A stretch of DNA of 64,000 nucleotides from Sphingomonas sp. (GTDB lineage Bacteria > Pseudomonadota > Alphaproteobacteria > Sphingomonadales > Sphingomonadaceae). Position 1 is the first letter of the stretch. Each line of letters starts with the position of its first letter. Shown one piece after another: positions 27,229-36,315 of this stretch. The notes beneath the pieces were generated by a model that was given only the letters and a program-made list of their open reading frames with translations, had not been told where the DNA came from and did no database searches. A program made the translations under genes and the position numbers. The stretch covers positions 87,755 through 151,754 of the forward strand of contig QFPK01000010.1 in assembly GCA_003248865.1 (NCBI GenBank). The letters are read 5' to 3'.

Positions 27229-27278
27229 GGGCGCGTCGGAGTTGCGCAGGATCAATGCAACCGGCGGTTTCCGGCGTG

Positions 27279-28385
27279 TCAGAGCCGCCCCAACTCCGCC
27301 GGTTTCAGCGCCATCTTCAGCTTCACGGCGCCCTTCGGCGGATCGATGGCGCTGGTCTCGAAGCGCACCGCGCCGCCCGCCCCCACGCTCGCCGCCTCGG
27401 GCCTGACCGTCCAGCGCGCGACCGTCAGCCCGCCGGCATCCAGCAGCCGGATTTCCACCGGTGGCACCGGCTGCGCCTTGCCAGTAGGATTGCGCACGGT
27501 CCCGCTGATTTCCCACACCTGCCGCCCGCCCGGCAGAGACCGGCGTACCGCGGCCGCATCCAGCGCCAGCGGCGGCACGGGCGTGCGCGGCAACTTCACG
27601 TCAGGCACGTCCACCTTCGGCAACGATACATTCGGGGACTGGACAGGCGGCAGCCCCACCACCGTCGGATCGAACGGGCTCAGCCCATAGTCCTCGGGCC
27701 GAACGCGCCCCGTCCACAGCAGCGCCAGCAGGATGGCCCCCGCCAGCAGCAGCCCGCCCAGCACCCACGGCCAGCGGCGGCGGGGCTCCTCATACTCCTC
27801 GCCATATTCGTCCCCGTCCCAGGCCTCGGCCTCATCCGCCTCGGGCTCGTCCGATTCGGGTTCCGCTGCAGGCACCGGTACGGGCTCCGGCTCGGGAGCC
27901 GGCACCGACAGACCGGCACCGGGCCCGGGCAAGCGGGAACGCACCAGCGGCCGGTCGCCCAGCGGCACGGGCACCGGCGGGCTCTCGAAATGGATCGCGG
28001 GCTTCGGTGGCGCGGCATAGATCGGCCCCGACGGGTCCTTGGGCGGCGTGAAACCGCCCGGCGTGAACACCGGTGGCGGCCGGTCCAGACCGGGCTTGAA
28101 ATCCGGCTGCGGCGCGGGCGGCGGAATCACCGGCCGCGGATCGGGCCAGCCCCCCACCGCCGGCCAGGCGGCATCCGCCAGCCGGGGATGCTCCTCGTCG
28201 GGCGGAAGCGGATCGTCCAGCTCCAGCACTTCCTCTTCGGGCACGGCTGCCCAAACGGAGCGGCACAGCTTGCAGCGCGCGCGACGGGGCCGGAACACAG
28301 GCTCTTCGTCGGGGCCCGCTTCCATCGGCCAGTCACTGGCATCGATCCGGTAGCGCGCCCCGCAATTGGGGCAGGTCAACTGCAT
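27279..28385 (-). CDS. MJ0042-type zinc-ribbon membrane protein with DUF3426-like C-terminus
   Basis: A 368-residue protein starting with a zinc ribbon (LTCPNCGARYRI ... RRARCKLCRSVW, two CxxC knuckles about residues 5-45), a long Pro-rich acidic linker, one membrane segment (VLGGLLLAGAILLALLW about residue 240) and a periplasmic C-terminal beta domain of the DUF3426 type (VWEISGTVRNPTG). The layout suggests an inner-membrane sensor or scaffold; function is not established. ATG 28383-28385 places the ribbon at the N-terminus. Divergent from ydcF. Confidence 0.85.
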   Translation of the reverse strand: MQLTCPNCGARYRIDASDWPMEAGPDEEPVFRPRRARCKLCRSVWAAVPEEEVLELDDPLPPDEEHPRLADAAWPAVGGWPDPRPVIPPPAPQPDFKPGLDRPPPVFTPGGFTPPKDPSGPIYAAPPKPAIHFESPPVPVPLGDRPLVRSRLPGPGAGLSVPAPEPEPVPVPAAEPESDEPEADEAEAWDGDEYGEEYEEPRRRWPWVLGGLLLAGAILLALLWTGRVRPEDYGLSPFDPTVVGLPPVQSPNVSLPKVDVPDVKLPRTPVPPLALDAAAVRRSLPGGRQVWEISGTVRNPTGKAQPVPPVEIRLLDAGGLTVARWTVRPEAASVGAGGAVRFETSAIDPPKGAVKLKMALKPAELGRL

Positions 28386-28524
28386 GACCCGCCTTTTCCA
28401 CAAACCCTGGGCTCCGCACAAGTGGATGCGACCGAATGAAATCGTCACGCCGCGACTTCTAATTGCGCGCCGCGGCCAGATGCAATTGCGCTCCGCTGCA
28501 AGCGGCGGCTATGTCAGCGGCCCA

Positions 28525-29130
28525 ATGGTCGCACGCAAAACCAACTCTTCCGCGCGCAAGCGCCGGCCCGGCGGCGGCCCATCCGCCCTCGGCTGGTTCG
28601 CGCGCGGCCTCGCGCTCGCCGCCCTCATCTGGATCGGCGGATTCGTGGTCTTCATCTTCTCCCTGCCCGGCGCCGCGGCAGAGGGAACCACGACAGAGGG
28701 CGTCGTGGTCCTTACCGGCGGTCCCGGCCGGCTGGATCGCGGCGCGCAGGTGCTGAAGGCGGGCCTCGCCCAGCGGCTGCTTGTCTCGGGCGTGCATCCC
28801 AGCGTGAAGCCGAAGGAACTGGCGAAGGCCGCCGGTATTCCCGACAAGCTCGCCAGCTGCAAGGTCGACATGGGCTTCCAGGCCGACAGCACGCGAACCA
28901 ACGCAGTCGAGGTGGCGGACTGGGTGGCGCGCAACAAATTCAAGTCGATCCGGCTGGTGACGGCGTCCTATCACATGCCTCGCGCCCGCGCAGAGCTGGA
29001 AGCGCGGCTGCCGACGGATGTGCAGGTGGTGAACGACGGCGTCCGGGCCGGGCTGCCGCTGTGGTCGATGCTGGTCGAATATGCGAAATTCCAGGCCAGC
29101 TGGCTGATGCTCCGCGTGAGGCCGGTCTGA
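28525..29130 (+). CDS. YdcF family (DUF218) membrane-anchored protein
   Basis: A 201-residue protein with an N-terminal membrane segment (ARGLALAALIWIGGFVVFIF) and a DUF218 domain (VVVLTGGPGRLDRGAQVL, QADSTRTNAVEVADW, VTASYHMPRARAELEARLP). Members such as SanA and YdcF are linked to envelope barrier function and nucleotide binding, without a firm enzymatic role. ATG 28525 is chosen because the frame upstream has no coding character. Its stop overlaps plsC as TGATG, starting a coupled ydcF-plsC-DUF2125 unit. Confidence 0.87.
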   Translation: MVARKTNSSARKRRPGGGPSALGWFARGLALAALIWIGGFVVFIFSLPGAAAEGTTTEGVVVLTGGPGRLDRGAQVLKAGLAQRLLVSGVHPSVKPKELAKAAGIPDKLASCKVDMGFQADSTRTNAVEVADWVARNKFKSIRLVTASYHMPRARAELEARLPTDVQVVNDGVRAGLPLWSMLVEYAKFQASWLMLRVRPV

Positions 29131-29831
29131 TGGCTCTCCTGCGCTCCATTCTGTTCCATCTGGTCTTCTATCCAGCCTCCGCCCTGATCGCGACATCGAT
29201 CATGCTGTCGGCACCCTTCTCCGCCGACAATGTCCGGCGCGGCTCCCACATCTGGGCGGCCTGGTTCGTCTGGTGTTGCCGCGTCTGCCTCGGCATCAAG
29301 CTGGCCGTGCGCGGCCGAATCCCCAACGAAAGCGTCATCGTCGCCTCCAAGCACAGCTCTGCCTACGAGACGCTGCTGACCCTGTATCTGTTCCACCACC
29401 CCGCCGTGGTGATGAAGGCGGAGCTTCGCAAAATCCCGGTCTGGGGCTGGCTCGCCGCACGCCACGGCAGCATTTTCGTCGCCCGCAACAAGGCCGGCTC
29501 GGCGCTGAAATCGATGATTCGCCAGGCCCGCGCGCGATCTGCCGAGGGGCGGCCGGTGTTCATCTTCCCCGAGGGAACACGGGTTCCAGTCGGGCAGACC
29601 CCACCCCTGAAGGCCGGGCTCTACGGCATCTATGCCGGGCTGCATGTGCCGGTAGTGCCGGTCGCCCACAACGCAGGACTGCTGTGGACCAAGGGCTTTG
29701 TGAAGCACGCCGGCACCGTCACCGTCAGCTTCCTGCCCGAAATCGCCGCCGACCTCCCGCGAGAGGAGATGGAGGCGCTGGTGCATGCCGCCATCAACCT
29801 CGACCCGCTCACCGCCGAAGTCCGGGACTGA
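29130..29831 (+). CDS. plsC: 1-acyl-sn-glycerol-3-phosphate acyltransferase family protein
   Basis: Adds the second acyl chain to make phosphatidic acid, the substrate of CdsA. The 233-residue protein has an N-terminal membrane segment and the acyltransferase blocks: catalytic HX4E as KHSSAYE (His75, Glu80; most members have HX4D), GSIFVARNK, and FPEGTRVPVG. The Asp-to-Glu exchange in block I is common in alphaproteobacterial members. The ATG overlaps the ydcF stop, and its own stop overlaps the next start, both TGATG. Confidence 0.93.
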   Translation: MALLRSILFHLVFYPASALIATSIMLSAPFSADNVRRGSHIWAAWFVWCCRVCLGIKLAVRGRIPNESVIVASKHSSAYETLLTLYLFHHPAVVMKAELRKIPVWGWLAARHGSIFVARNKAGSALKSMIRQARARSAEGRPVFIFPEGTRVPVGQTPPLKAGLYGIYAGLHVPVVPVAHNAGLLWTKGFVKHAGTVTVSFLPEIAADLPREEMEALVHAAINLDPLTAEVRD

Positions 29832-30841
29832 TGATGTCCGGGGCTGAACAGACGCCGGTCAAACGGCGCATTCCGCTGTGGGTCACGCTGATCCCGCTGG
29901 CCGCGGGCATCGCTGTGTGGGGATGGCTGTGGCAGGGGCATGAGGCCCGGCTGAAGGCGGACCTCGCGCAGGTGCTGCCGACCGGCACGAAACTCGAAAC
30001 CGGCGGCTTCCCCTATCGGCTGGAAGCCAGAATCGAACCGGCCGACATCCTGTTCGACGATGTCGCGCTCTCCGCGAGCGCAAAGGCGGCGGAGGCAGTC
30101 GTGAACCGCGTGCCCTGGCAACCGGACCGGCAGGTGATCTCGCTGCGCGACACCAGCGCCACGCTGGCGCTGAAACCGCTCGATTCGGCGCGGCTGTGGG
30201 TGGTCGCGCCCGGGGCACAGGCCTCGCTCCGGCTGGACGGCCGCAGCATCGCGCGCCTCTCCATCGTCTGGGATCAGCCGGAAATCGCCACCGGCCTCTT
30301 CGCCGGTCCGGTCCGCGCCGCCAGCCTTGAAGCCCATTTCCGCGAAACGCCGGCCCCGGAATTCACCGCCACCACGCCCACATCGGCCAGCCCCGTCTTT
30401 CCCACGCAGGCGCAGCTCGTGATCAACGGAACCGATGTGCGTTTCGGCGGCGGCGCGCCTCTGGCCCTGGCGCTTGAAGCGGAATTCACCGCGCGCGCGG
30501 CGCTGGCCAGCTTCGCGGGCTGGGTAGACGACGGCACGGCGGAAATCCGCGCCGCCACCCTGTCGGATGCCACGGGCGAAGTCGCCCGCCTCACCGCCAC
30601 GCTGGTGCCCGACGGAGACGACCATCTCGCCATCGCGGGCACCATCGACACCGTGTGCCCCGCCAGCGTCCGCGCGGCCATCGCGGGCGAACCCGCGCCC
30701 ACGGAGCAGCGCGCCCGCAAGCCAGAGCGAATCGCCATCAGCGGCCGCCTACCCGGCGAAGTCACCGCCACCCCGCACGACCCGACAAAGCCGCTGCCGC
30801 CAGTCCGCGGCCAGGAACCCCCCTGCCCCCGCCTACGCTGA
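29831..30841 (+). CDS. DUF2125 domain-containing protein
   Basis: A 336-residue protein with an N-terminal membrane anchor (IPLWVTLIPLAAGIAVWGWLW) followed by a periplasmic beta-rich domain matching DUF2125 (LETGGFPYRLEARIEPADI, ARLWVVAPGAQASLRLDGR). The family is found mainly in alphaproteobacteria and has no assigned function; co-transcription with plsC and ydcF suggests an envelope role. The C-terminal 40 residues are Pro-rich. ATG 29831 overlaps the plsC stop; an ATG directly after is equally possible. Confidence 0.85.
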   Translation: MMSGAEQTPVKRRIPLWVTLIPLAAGIAVWGWLWQGHEARLKADLAQVLPTGTKLETGGFPYRLEARIEPADILFDDVALSASAKAAEAVVNRVPWQPDRQVISLRDTSATLALKPLDSARLWVVAPGAQASLRLDGRSIARLSIVWDQPEIATGLFAGPVRAASLEAHFRETPAPEFTATTPTSASPVFPTQAQLVINGTDVRFGGGAPLALALEAEFTARAALASFAGWVDDGTAEIRAATLSDATGEVARLTATLVPDGDDHLAIAGTIDTVCPASVRAAIAGEPAPTEQRARKPERIAISGRLPGEVTATPHDPTKPLPPVRGQEPPCPRLR

Positions 30842-30943
30842 AATATGGACTGATAGAGAAGAGAGCCCCGGCGCGAAGCGCCGCAAGCGCAAAGCGCGCC
30901 CGAGCCAGTGCGAGGAGGCGGGCAAAGCCCGCAAAAAAATAAA

Positions 30944-31037
30944 GTGGGAACCGAAGCGACCCGTACCGGAAATCGTTACGGCTGCTTCCTTCCGGACCTG
31001 ACCGGGTTGGCGAACGGCACGTCCACCTCGGCTCCCG
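30944..31037 (-). ncRNA. ffs: Signal recognition particle RNA, small bacterial type
   Basis: On the minus strand the universal SRP core GGTCAGGTCCGGAAGGAAGC is present, with GCAGCC after it. The ends pair as GGGAGCCGA with TCGGTTCCC (about 31036-31028 and 30954-30946), giving a single hairpin of about 93 bases. A run of T (30943-30933) follows, so the terminal stem also serves as terminator. It guides inner-membrane proteins with Ffh. It lies divergent from dnaX, a common alphaproteobacterial arrangement. Confidence 0.95.
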
Positions 31038-31042
31038 CCGCG

Positions 31043-31071
31043 CATATGGCGATCATTCTCGGAAAGCGCAA
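31043..31071 (-). promoter_or_regulatory. Promoter of the SRP RNA
   Basis: TTGCGC (31071-31066) and CATATG (31048-31043) with a 17-base spacer on the minus strand. Transcription would start about 31036, which agrees with the 5' end predicted from the terminal stem. Confidence 0.6.
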
Positions 31072-31123
31072 CTGATCCACCGTTGCACTTGATCTCCGCA
31101 GCCTCACACGCCACTCACAATCC

Positions 31124-32758
31124 ATGAGCCTGTTCCCCGAAGATGCCCCTTATCGCGTGCTGGCCCGGAAATACCGGCCGTCCGATTTCGGCGCGCTGAT
31201 CGGCCAGGATGCCGTCGTCACCACGCTGGCCAACGCCATCCGCACCAACCGGCTGGCACAGGCCTGGCTGCTCACCGGCGTGCGCGGCGTGGGGAAAACT
31301 TCCACCGCCCGCATCATCGCCAAGGCGCTGAACTGCATCGGGCCGGACGGCAACGGCGGCCCCACCATCGAGCCCTGCGGCGTCTGCGCCAACTGCGTCG
31401 CCATCTCGGCAGGCCAGCATATCGACGTGGTGGAAATGGACGCCGCCTCCAACACCGGTGTCGACAATATCCGGGAGATCATCGAGGCGGTTCGCTACGC
31501 CTCCGTCTCCGCGCGCTACAAGGTCTACATCGTCGACGAAGTGCATATGCTGTCGAAGGGCGCCTTCAACGCTCTCTTGAAGACGCTGGAGGAACCGCCG
31601 CCGCATGTGAAGTTCATCTTCGCGACGACGGAAGTGCAGAAGGTGCCCGCCACCATCCTCAGCCGCTGCCAGCGCTTCGACCTGAAGCGGGTGCCGGCAG
31701 ACCTGCTCGCCGAACACTTCCGCAAGGTGACGGAGGCCGAAGGCGCCGCCGCCGAACCCGAAGCCCTCGCGCTCATCGCCCGCGCCGCCGAGGGCAGCGT
31801 GCGCGACGGCCTCTCCATCCTCGATCAGGCCATCGCGCAGGCCGGTGCGGACGCCGTCTCGGCGCAGGCCGTGCGAGACATGCTGGGCCTCGCGGACCGC
31901 GGCCGCATCGCCACCCTGCTGGGCGCCATCCTGTCGGCCGATCCACAGGCCGCGCTCGCCGCCGTCGATTCGGCCCATGGCGCCGGCGTGGACCCGCAGG
32001 CCCTGATCGCGGGCCTGCTGGACATGTTGCACCAAACCGCCCGCACCAGGCTCGCGGGCAGCGTCGACCCCGCCCTGCCGGACGGCGACCGGCAGGCGAT
32101 CCAGCGCTGGGCCGCCGAACTCTCCTTCCCCGCACTCCACCGCCTGTGGCAGCTTCTGCTGAAGGGGCATGCCGAAACCGGGCAGGCTCCGCAGCCGCAG
32201 CAGGCGGCCGAAATGGCGATCCTGCGCTGCGTCCACGCCGCCGGCCTGCCCGATCCGGACAGGATCGCGAAGCTGATCGAAGGCGGCGCCCTCCCGGCGG
32301 CCCCGTCCCGCCCCGCACCCGAGCGCGCGGCCCCCACGCCCGCCCCGGTCGCCTCGGCCGGGCTGCTGCCACAAGACGCCCAAGCCGTCGTCGCTCTGTT
32401 CCACAACCGCGAAGCCGAACTCTGCCGGATGCTGCACGACAATGTGGCGATTCACGTCCAGCCCGGCCTCCTCACGCTGGGCCAGCTCGGCGCCCTGCCC
32501 GCCGGCTTCGCCGCCGACGTGAAGAAATGCCTCATCGAATGGACGGGCGAAAAATGGGACGTCCGCATCGAGCCCGCCGCCGAGGGTGCCGCCAGCCTGC
32601 GCATGATCGAGGAACAGGCGCTCGCCGATGATCGCCAGCGCGCCCTCGAAGATCCGATGGTGAAAGCCCTTCTCGCCGAATTCCCCGGCGCCGAACTCAC
32701 GGAGCCCCGTGCGCCCCGCCTCTCGGCGCTTCCCACACTCAGGAGTGCAACCGCATGA
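31124..32758 (+). CDS. dnaX: DNA polymerase III subunit gamma/tau
   Basis: Clamp-loader ATPase that joins the replisome. The 544-residue protein has the family opening YRVLARKYRPSDFGALIGQD, Walker A GVRGVGKTS about residues 52-60, a four-Cys zinc module (LNC ... PCGVCANC), Walker B YIVDEVHMLS and sensor 1 FATTEVQKVPATILSRCQRF. The C-terminal part is Ala/Pro-rich and links to alpha. I saw no clear A6G slippery heptamer for a programmed frameshift. It overlaps ybaB as ATGA. recR, the usual third gene, is not downstream. Confidence 0.97.
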   Translation: MSLFPEDAPYRVLARKYRPSDFGALIGQDAVVTTLANAIRTNRLAQAWLLTGVRGVGKTSTARIIAKALNCIGPDGNGGPTIEPCGVCANCVAISAGQHIDVVEMDAASNTGVDNIREIIEAVRYASVSARYKVYIVDEVHMLSKGAFNALLKTLEEPPPHVKFIFATTEVQKVPATILSRCQRFDLKRVPADLLAEHFRKVTEAEGAAAEPEALALIARAAEGSVRDGLSILDQAIAQAGADAVSAQAVRDMLGLADRGRIATLLGAILSADPQAALAAVDSAHGAGVDPQALIAGLLDMLHQTARTRLAGSVDPALPDGDRQAIQRWAAELSFPALHRLWQLLLKGHAETGQAPQPQQAAEMAILRCVHAAGLPDPDRIAKLIEGGALPAAPSRPAPERAAPTPAPVASAGLLPQDAQAVVALFHNREAELCRMLHDNVAIHVQPGLLTLGQLGALPAGFAADVKKCLIEWTGEKWDVRIEPAAEGAASLRMIEEQALADDRQRALEDPMVKALLAEFPGAELTEPRAPRLSALPTLRSATA

Positions 32759-33072
32759 AAAGCCTCGACGATATCCTGCAGATGGCCAACAATGTGCAGG
32801 CCCAGCTGGCCCAGGCGCAGGAAGGGCTCGACAAGATCGAGGTGGAAGGCGTCTCCGGCGGCGGCCTCGTGAAGGTGAAGGCGTCCGCCAAGGGCCGCAT
32901 CATCAGCATCGACATCGACCCCAGCCTGCTGACCCCCGACAGCAAGGAAATGACCGAAGACCTGCTGACAGCCGCCCTCAACGACACCCGCGCCCGCGCC
33001 GATCAGGCCGCCCATGCGGAGATGCAGAAGATGACGGCGGGCCTGCCCCTGCCGCCCGGGTTCAAGCTCTAG
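32755..33072 (+). CDS. YbaB/EbfC family nucleoid-associated protein
   Basis: Small DNA-binding protein of 105 residues that forms dimers of the tweezer type. It opens MKSLDDILQMANNVQAQLAQ and contains the conserved KVKASAKGRIISIDIDPSLL and ELLTAALNDTRARA-like helix (DLLTAALNDTRARADQAA). The ATG overlaps the dnaX stop by three bases, which indicates coupling. A palindromic spacer element starts 6 bases after its stop. Confidence 0.95.
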   Translation: MKSLDDILQMANNVQAQLAQAQEGLDKIEVEGVSGGGLVKVKASAKGRIISIDIDPSLLTPDSKEMTEDLLTAALNDTRARADQAAHAEMQKMTAGLPLPPGFKL

Positions 33073-33078
33073 TTTTTT

Positions 33079-33178
33079 GCCTCCGGCGGGCAGGGAAATG
33101 ATTTCCCTGCACCCTCGACTTTTGCGTTGTGCGCAGCTCAGGGGCTGCGGGTGTGGCTTGTTTGATTGCCTGCGGCGC
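33079..33178. repeat. Modular palindromic spacer element, copy R2 (inverted, C module and half B)
   Basis: After ybaB comes module C in reverse (GCCTCCGGCGGGCAGGGAAA, then TGATTTCCCTGCACCCTC), a stem of GCAGGGAAAT with ATTTCCCTGC. The left arm of module B, GCCTGCGGCGC, is at 33168-33178. Module A is missing. The copy fills the convergent gap between ybaB and recN. Confidence 0.8.
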
Positions 33179-33198
33179 TGGAAGTCAGCCCTCCCCAC

Positions 33199-34842
33199 CT
33201 AACGCCCCAGCAGCTTCTCCGCCGCAGCTCGCGCTTCGGCCGTCACTTCCGCACCCGAAAGCATCCGCGCCACCTCGTCCGTCCGCGCATCCATGTCCAG
33301 CGGCTCCACAGTGGTCGCGCCGCTCGCCTTGCTAATGCGCAGATGATGGGCGCCTTCCGCCGCCACCTGCGGGCTGTGCGTCACCACCAGCACCTGCGCG
33401 CCTTCGGCCACGCGCGCCAGACGGCTACCGATGGCACTGGCGGTGGCGCCGCCGACACCCCGGTCGATCTCGTCGAAGATCAGCGTGCCGGCGGTGCCGG
33501 TGCTGGCCAGCGCCACCTTCAGCGCCAGAATGAAGCGGGACAATTCGCCACCCGACGCGATCTTCGTCAGCGGCCCGAAATCTGTGCCAGCGTTGGTCGC
33601 GATTTCGAACGTCACCTGATCGGCGCCGGTCGCGCCCAGCGCGGCGGGCACCAGCACCGTGCGGAAGCGCGCCGCATCCAGCTTCAGCGCCGGCAGTTCC
33701 GCATTCACCGCCGCATCCAGCCGCGTACCCGCCGCCGCCCGCGCCGCACTCAGCTTGTCGGCCAGCCCCCGCAGCGCAGTCAGCTCATCGGCCTCCGTTT
33801 TCTCCAGCGCCGCAATCTGGTCGCCCGCCACATCCAGCGCCGCCAGCCGCCCCACCAACTCCGCCGCCAGCGCGGGAAGCGCTTCCACCTCCACCCGATG
33901 CTTGCGCGCCATCGCCCGCAGTTCGAACAGCCGCGTCTCCGCCGCCTCCAGCGCCTGCGGAGACACCAGGAACCGCTGCCGTACCCCCTGCAGCGCGGCT
34001 TCCACCGAATCGCCTTCCACCAGCGCGCGGTCGATCGCCTCCAGCGCCGCCTGCAACTCGGGGTCTACGTCCGCGATACGCTCCAGTCGCCGCGCCGCCT
34101 GCCGCAGCTGCCCCAGTGCGCCGTCGGCGGCAGAAACCAGCGCATCCACCGAATCCAGCGCGTCGGCCAGCTTCGCGCCCTTCTGCATATTGCCCCGCGC
34201 CTCGGCCAGTTCCGCTTCCTCGCCGGCCAATGGCTTCAGCGCCTTCAGCTCGCCTGCCGCATGCTCCAGCCACTCCCGATCGCGCGCATCCTTCTCGGCC
34301 GCCGCCTCGGCTGCCTCCCGCGCCGTCACCGCCTCGCGCCAGCGGCCATGGGCCTCCGCCACCCCGGCCAGCTGCGCACTCAGCCCCGCAAAGCCATCCA
34401 GCAGCGCCATATGCCCGCGCGGGTTCAGCAGCCCGCGCTCGTCATGCTGGCCATGCACTTCCACCAGCAACTGCCCCAGCTGCCGCAGCAGCGTGGCGGA
34501 AACGCCCACGTCATTCACATGCGCCCGGCTGCCGCCGTCGGCCTTCAGCGTCCGGCGCAACACGATCTCGCCGGGGGTGTCGCCCTCGATGCCGTTTTCG
34601 GCCAGCAGCAACGCCGCCGCATGGTCCGGCGCGACCTCGAAACTTGCGGTCGCGATGGCCTGTGTCGCGCCCTTGCGCACCATGGCGGCATCGGCGCGCT
34701 CGCCCAGCGCCAGCCCCAGTCCGTCCAGCAGAATGGATTTCCCCGCCCCGGTCTCGCCCGTCAGCACCGTCAACGCGGGTTCCAGATCGAGCGACACGCG
34801 CTCGATCAGCACCAGATCCCGGATCGAAAGCCCCCGCAGCAA
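33199..34842 (-). CDS. recN: DNA repair protein RecN
   Basis: SMC-like ATPase acting in double-strand break repair. The 547-residue protein has Walker A TGETGAGKSILLDGLG near the N-terminus, a long coiled-coil middle with Ala/Glu/Arg-rich helices, the signature LSRFILALKVAL and Walker B TLIFDEIDRGVGG near the end. The start is TTG 34840-34842, giving the family opening MLRGLSIRDLVLIE; no ATG or GTG fits. It follows bamD by 8 bases. Confidence 0.96.
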   Translation of the reverse strand: MLRGLSIRDLVLIERVSLDLEPALTVLTGETGAGKSILLDGLGLALGERADAAMVRKGATQAIATASFEVAPDHAAALLLAENGIEGDTPGEIVLRRTLKADGGSRAHVNDVGVSATLLRQLGQLLVEVHGQHDERGLLNPRGHMALLDGFAGLSAQLAGVAEAHGRWREAVTAREAAEAAAEKDARDREWLEHAAGELKALKPLAGEEAELAEARGNMQKGAKLADALDSVDALVSAADGALGQLRQAARRLERIADVDPELQAALEAIDRALVEGDSVEAALQGVRQRFLVSPQALEAAETRLFELRAMARKHRVEVEALPALAAELVGRLAALDVAGDQIAALEKTEADELTALRGLADKLSAARAAAGTRLDAAVNAELPALKLDAARFRTVLVPAALGATGADQVTFEIATNAGTDFGPLTKIASGGELSRFILALKVALASTGTAGTLIFDEIDRGVGGATASAIGSRLARVAEGAQVLVVTHSPQVAAEGAHHLRISKASGATTVEPLDMDARTDEVARMLSGAEVTAEARAAAEKLLGR

Positions 34843-34850
34843 GGGGCGCG

Positions 34851-35720
34851 TCAGCCGACGGGCGCGGCTGGGGCCTTGGCGCCATCCGCCGTGGCGTTCG
34901 GCGCATATTTGTGCATCAGCGCATAGGCCCGCTCATACCATTTGGAGCCGGGATAGTTGGCCGACAGCACAGCGGCATTGCGCAGCGCTTCATCCTGCAG
35001 CCCCAGCGCCAGATTGGCTTCCACCAGCCGGTACAGCGCCTCGGGCACATGGCTCGTGGTCTGATATTCGTCGATCACGTTGCGATAACGGATCGCGGCC
35101 GAAATCCACTGCCGATTGCGCGCATAGAAGCGCCCGATGTCCAGCTCCTTGCCAGCCAGATGGTCGTTCACAAGATCGATCTTCAACCGGGCGTCGGCGG
35201 CATAACGGCTGTCGGGGAAGCGGCGCACCAGTTCCTGCAGCGCGGTCAACGCCTGCTGGGTGATCTTCTGGTCGCGCGCCACATCGGCGATCTGCTCATA
35301 ATAGCTGAGCGCGATGATGTAATAGGCATAGGCCGCGTCGCGGTTGCCGGGGTGCAGGCTCAAGAAGCGCTGCGAAGTCATGATCGCCTCGGAATATTGG
35401 CGGGAGGCATAATAGCTGAACGCAGACATCAGCTGCGCGCGCCGTGCCCACACCGAATAGGGGTGCTGGCGCTCCACCTCGTCGAACATCATCGCGGCGA
35501 GCCTGTAATCGCCTTTCTCCAGCGTATCGCGCGCGAGAGAGTACAGCGTCTCCACATCGCGGGCCACATAGGCCTGATCCTGCCGCGGCTTGTTGCGGTT
35601 GCGCGCGCAACCGGCCGTCAGCACCAGCGATACCGCAAGCAGCGATGCCGCAAGCAACCGGCTGCCGGACACAAGATGATGGGGACGCGCCCGGAGCGCC
35701 GGGACGAAACTTGCTGTCAT
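34851..35720 (-). CDS. bamD: Outer membrane protein assembly factor BamD
   Basis: Essential lipoprotein partner of BamA. The 289-residue protein has a lipoprotein signal with lipobox LTAGC (Cys38), then tetratricopeptide repeats (YSLARDTLEKGDYRLAAMMF, PYSVWARRAQLMSAFSYY, DAAYAYYIIALSYYEQIADV) over residues 55-230. ATG 35718-35720 is chosen because it starts at the signal; a much longer frame upstream has no secretion signal. It is upstream of recN, as in many alphaproteobacteria, and would be sorted by LolCD encoded near 20 kb. Confidence 0.95.
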   Translation of the reverse strand: MTASFVPALRARPHHLVSGSRLLAASLLAVSLVLTAGCARNRNKPRQDQAYVARDVETLYSLARDTLEKGDYRLAAMMFDEVERQHPYSVWARRAQLMSAFSYYASRQYSEAIMTSQRFLSLHPGNRDAAYAYYIIALSYYEQIADVARDQKITQQALTALQELVRRFPDSRYAADARLKIDLVNDHLAGKELDIGRFYARNRQWISAAIRYRNVIDEYQTTSHVPEALYRLVEANLALGLQDEALRNAAVLSANYPGSKWYERAYALMHKYAPNATADGAKAPAAPVG

Positions 35721-35731
35721 GGGCGTGCGTC

Positions 35732-36253
35732 TTACCGGCGGAAGCGGCACGCCACAAGCGGCCTCCAGAACGTCTGGTCGTATTGCCAGAGCAGCAGCCC
35801 CTGCGCGATCCAGGGCCCTGTAGGCAGCGAGGGTGGTTCCTCGCGCGTCTTTGACAGGCTGATGTGCAGCTTTGGTCGCCCCATATCGGGCGCTGCCAGC
35901 AACCCGTGCCAACATGCCGAAAGCGTCTCTCGCAAAGCGTCAAGCGCGGGGCTGTGCACGGGTGTCACCCACAACCCATTCCATGGCTCGGAGGCGCCCA
36001 GCCGGAATTCCGGCGCCATGCATGCGGCCTCTGCGCGCAAATCCGCCTCGATCGCGGCGGCCTGCAATCCCGGCAAGTGGCGGAACAGCCCCAGGTGCGC
36101 AGGTGCATGCCCGGCTGCTTCCGGTGCCAGCCGCCCACGAATGGTATCCGCTGCACGCTGCAACGACGCCGGCAAGGCCACAGTCAGGATCAGCGGTGCA
36201 GGATCGACAGCTGCGGCGGGTCGATCCCACCCCGCTGGCCAAAGCCCGGCCAT
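35732..36253 (-). CDS. 2'-5' RNA ligase-like (2H phosphoesterase) protein
   Basis: A 173-residue protein of the LigT-like 2H superfamily. The second His motif is clear (KLHISLSKT about residue 138); the first is APAHLGLFRHLPG about residue 58, with Gly where most members have Thr or Ser. Activity on cyclic phosphate or RNA ends is inferred from the fold only and the altered first motif makes it uncertain. ATG 36251-36253 is used; a TTG 17 codons upstream would run into the promoter of the plus-strand foldase gene. It lies 11 bases before bamD. Confidence 0.75.
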   Translation of the reverse strand: MAGLWPAGWDRPAAAVDPAPLILTVALPASLQRAADTIRGRLAPEAAGHAPAHLGLFRHLPGLQAAAIEADLRAEAACMAPEFRLGASEPWNGLWVTPVHSPALDALRETLSACWHGLLAAPDMGRPKLHISLSKTREEPPSLPTGPWIAQGLLLWQYDQTFWRPLVACRFRR

Positions 36254-36315
36254 GCCGCTAACAGGTGCCCCAAATGTCGGCCCACGGGCCGCCTGAGGTT
36301 TCAAGAAGGTCTTTC

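Noticed and set aside
30918..30943. GCGGGC / GCCCGC hairpin next to a run of A after the DUF2125 gene, as a plus-strand terminator
   Set aside because: On the plus strand the run is A, not T. On the minus strand the T run precedes this hairpin and follows the SRP RNA terminal stem, so the T run belongs to the SRP RNA.
31124..32758. Programmed frameshift producing gamma and tau forms from dnaX
   Set aside because: No A-rich slippery heptamer followed by a stem was seen in the expected part of the gene.
32709..33101. Several frames ending in CLRRAGK near 33.1, 43.2 and 55.1 kb, which look like a shared peptide
   Set aside because: The shared end is only the translation of module C of the palindromic elements; the rest of each frame is a shadow of ybaB, rppH or the small membrane protein gene.
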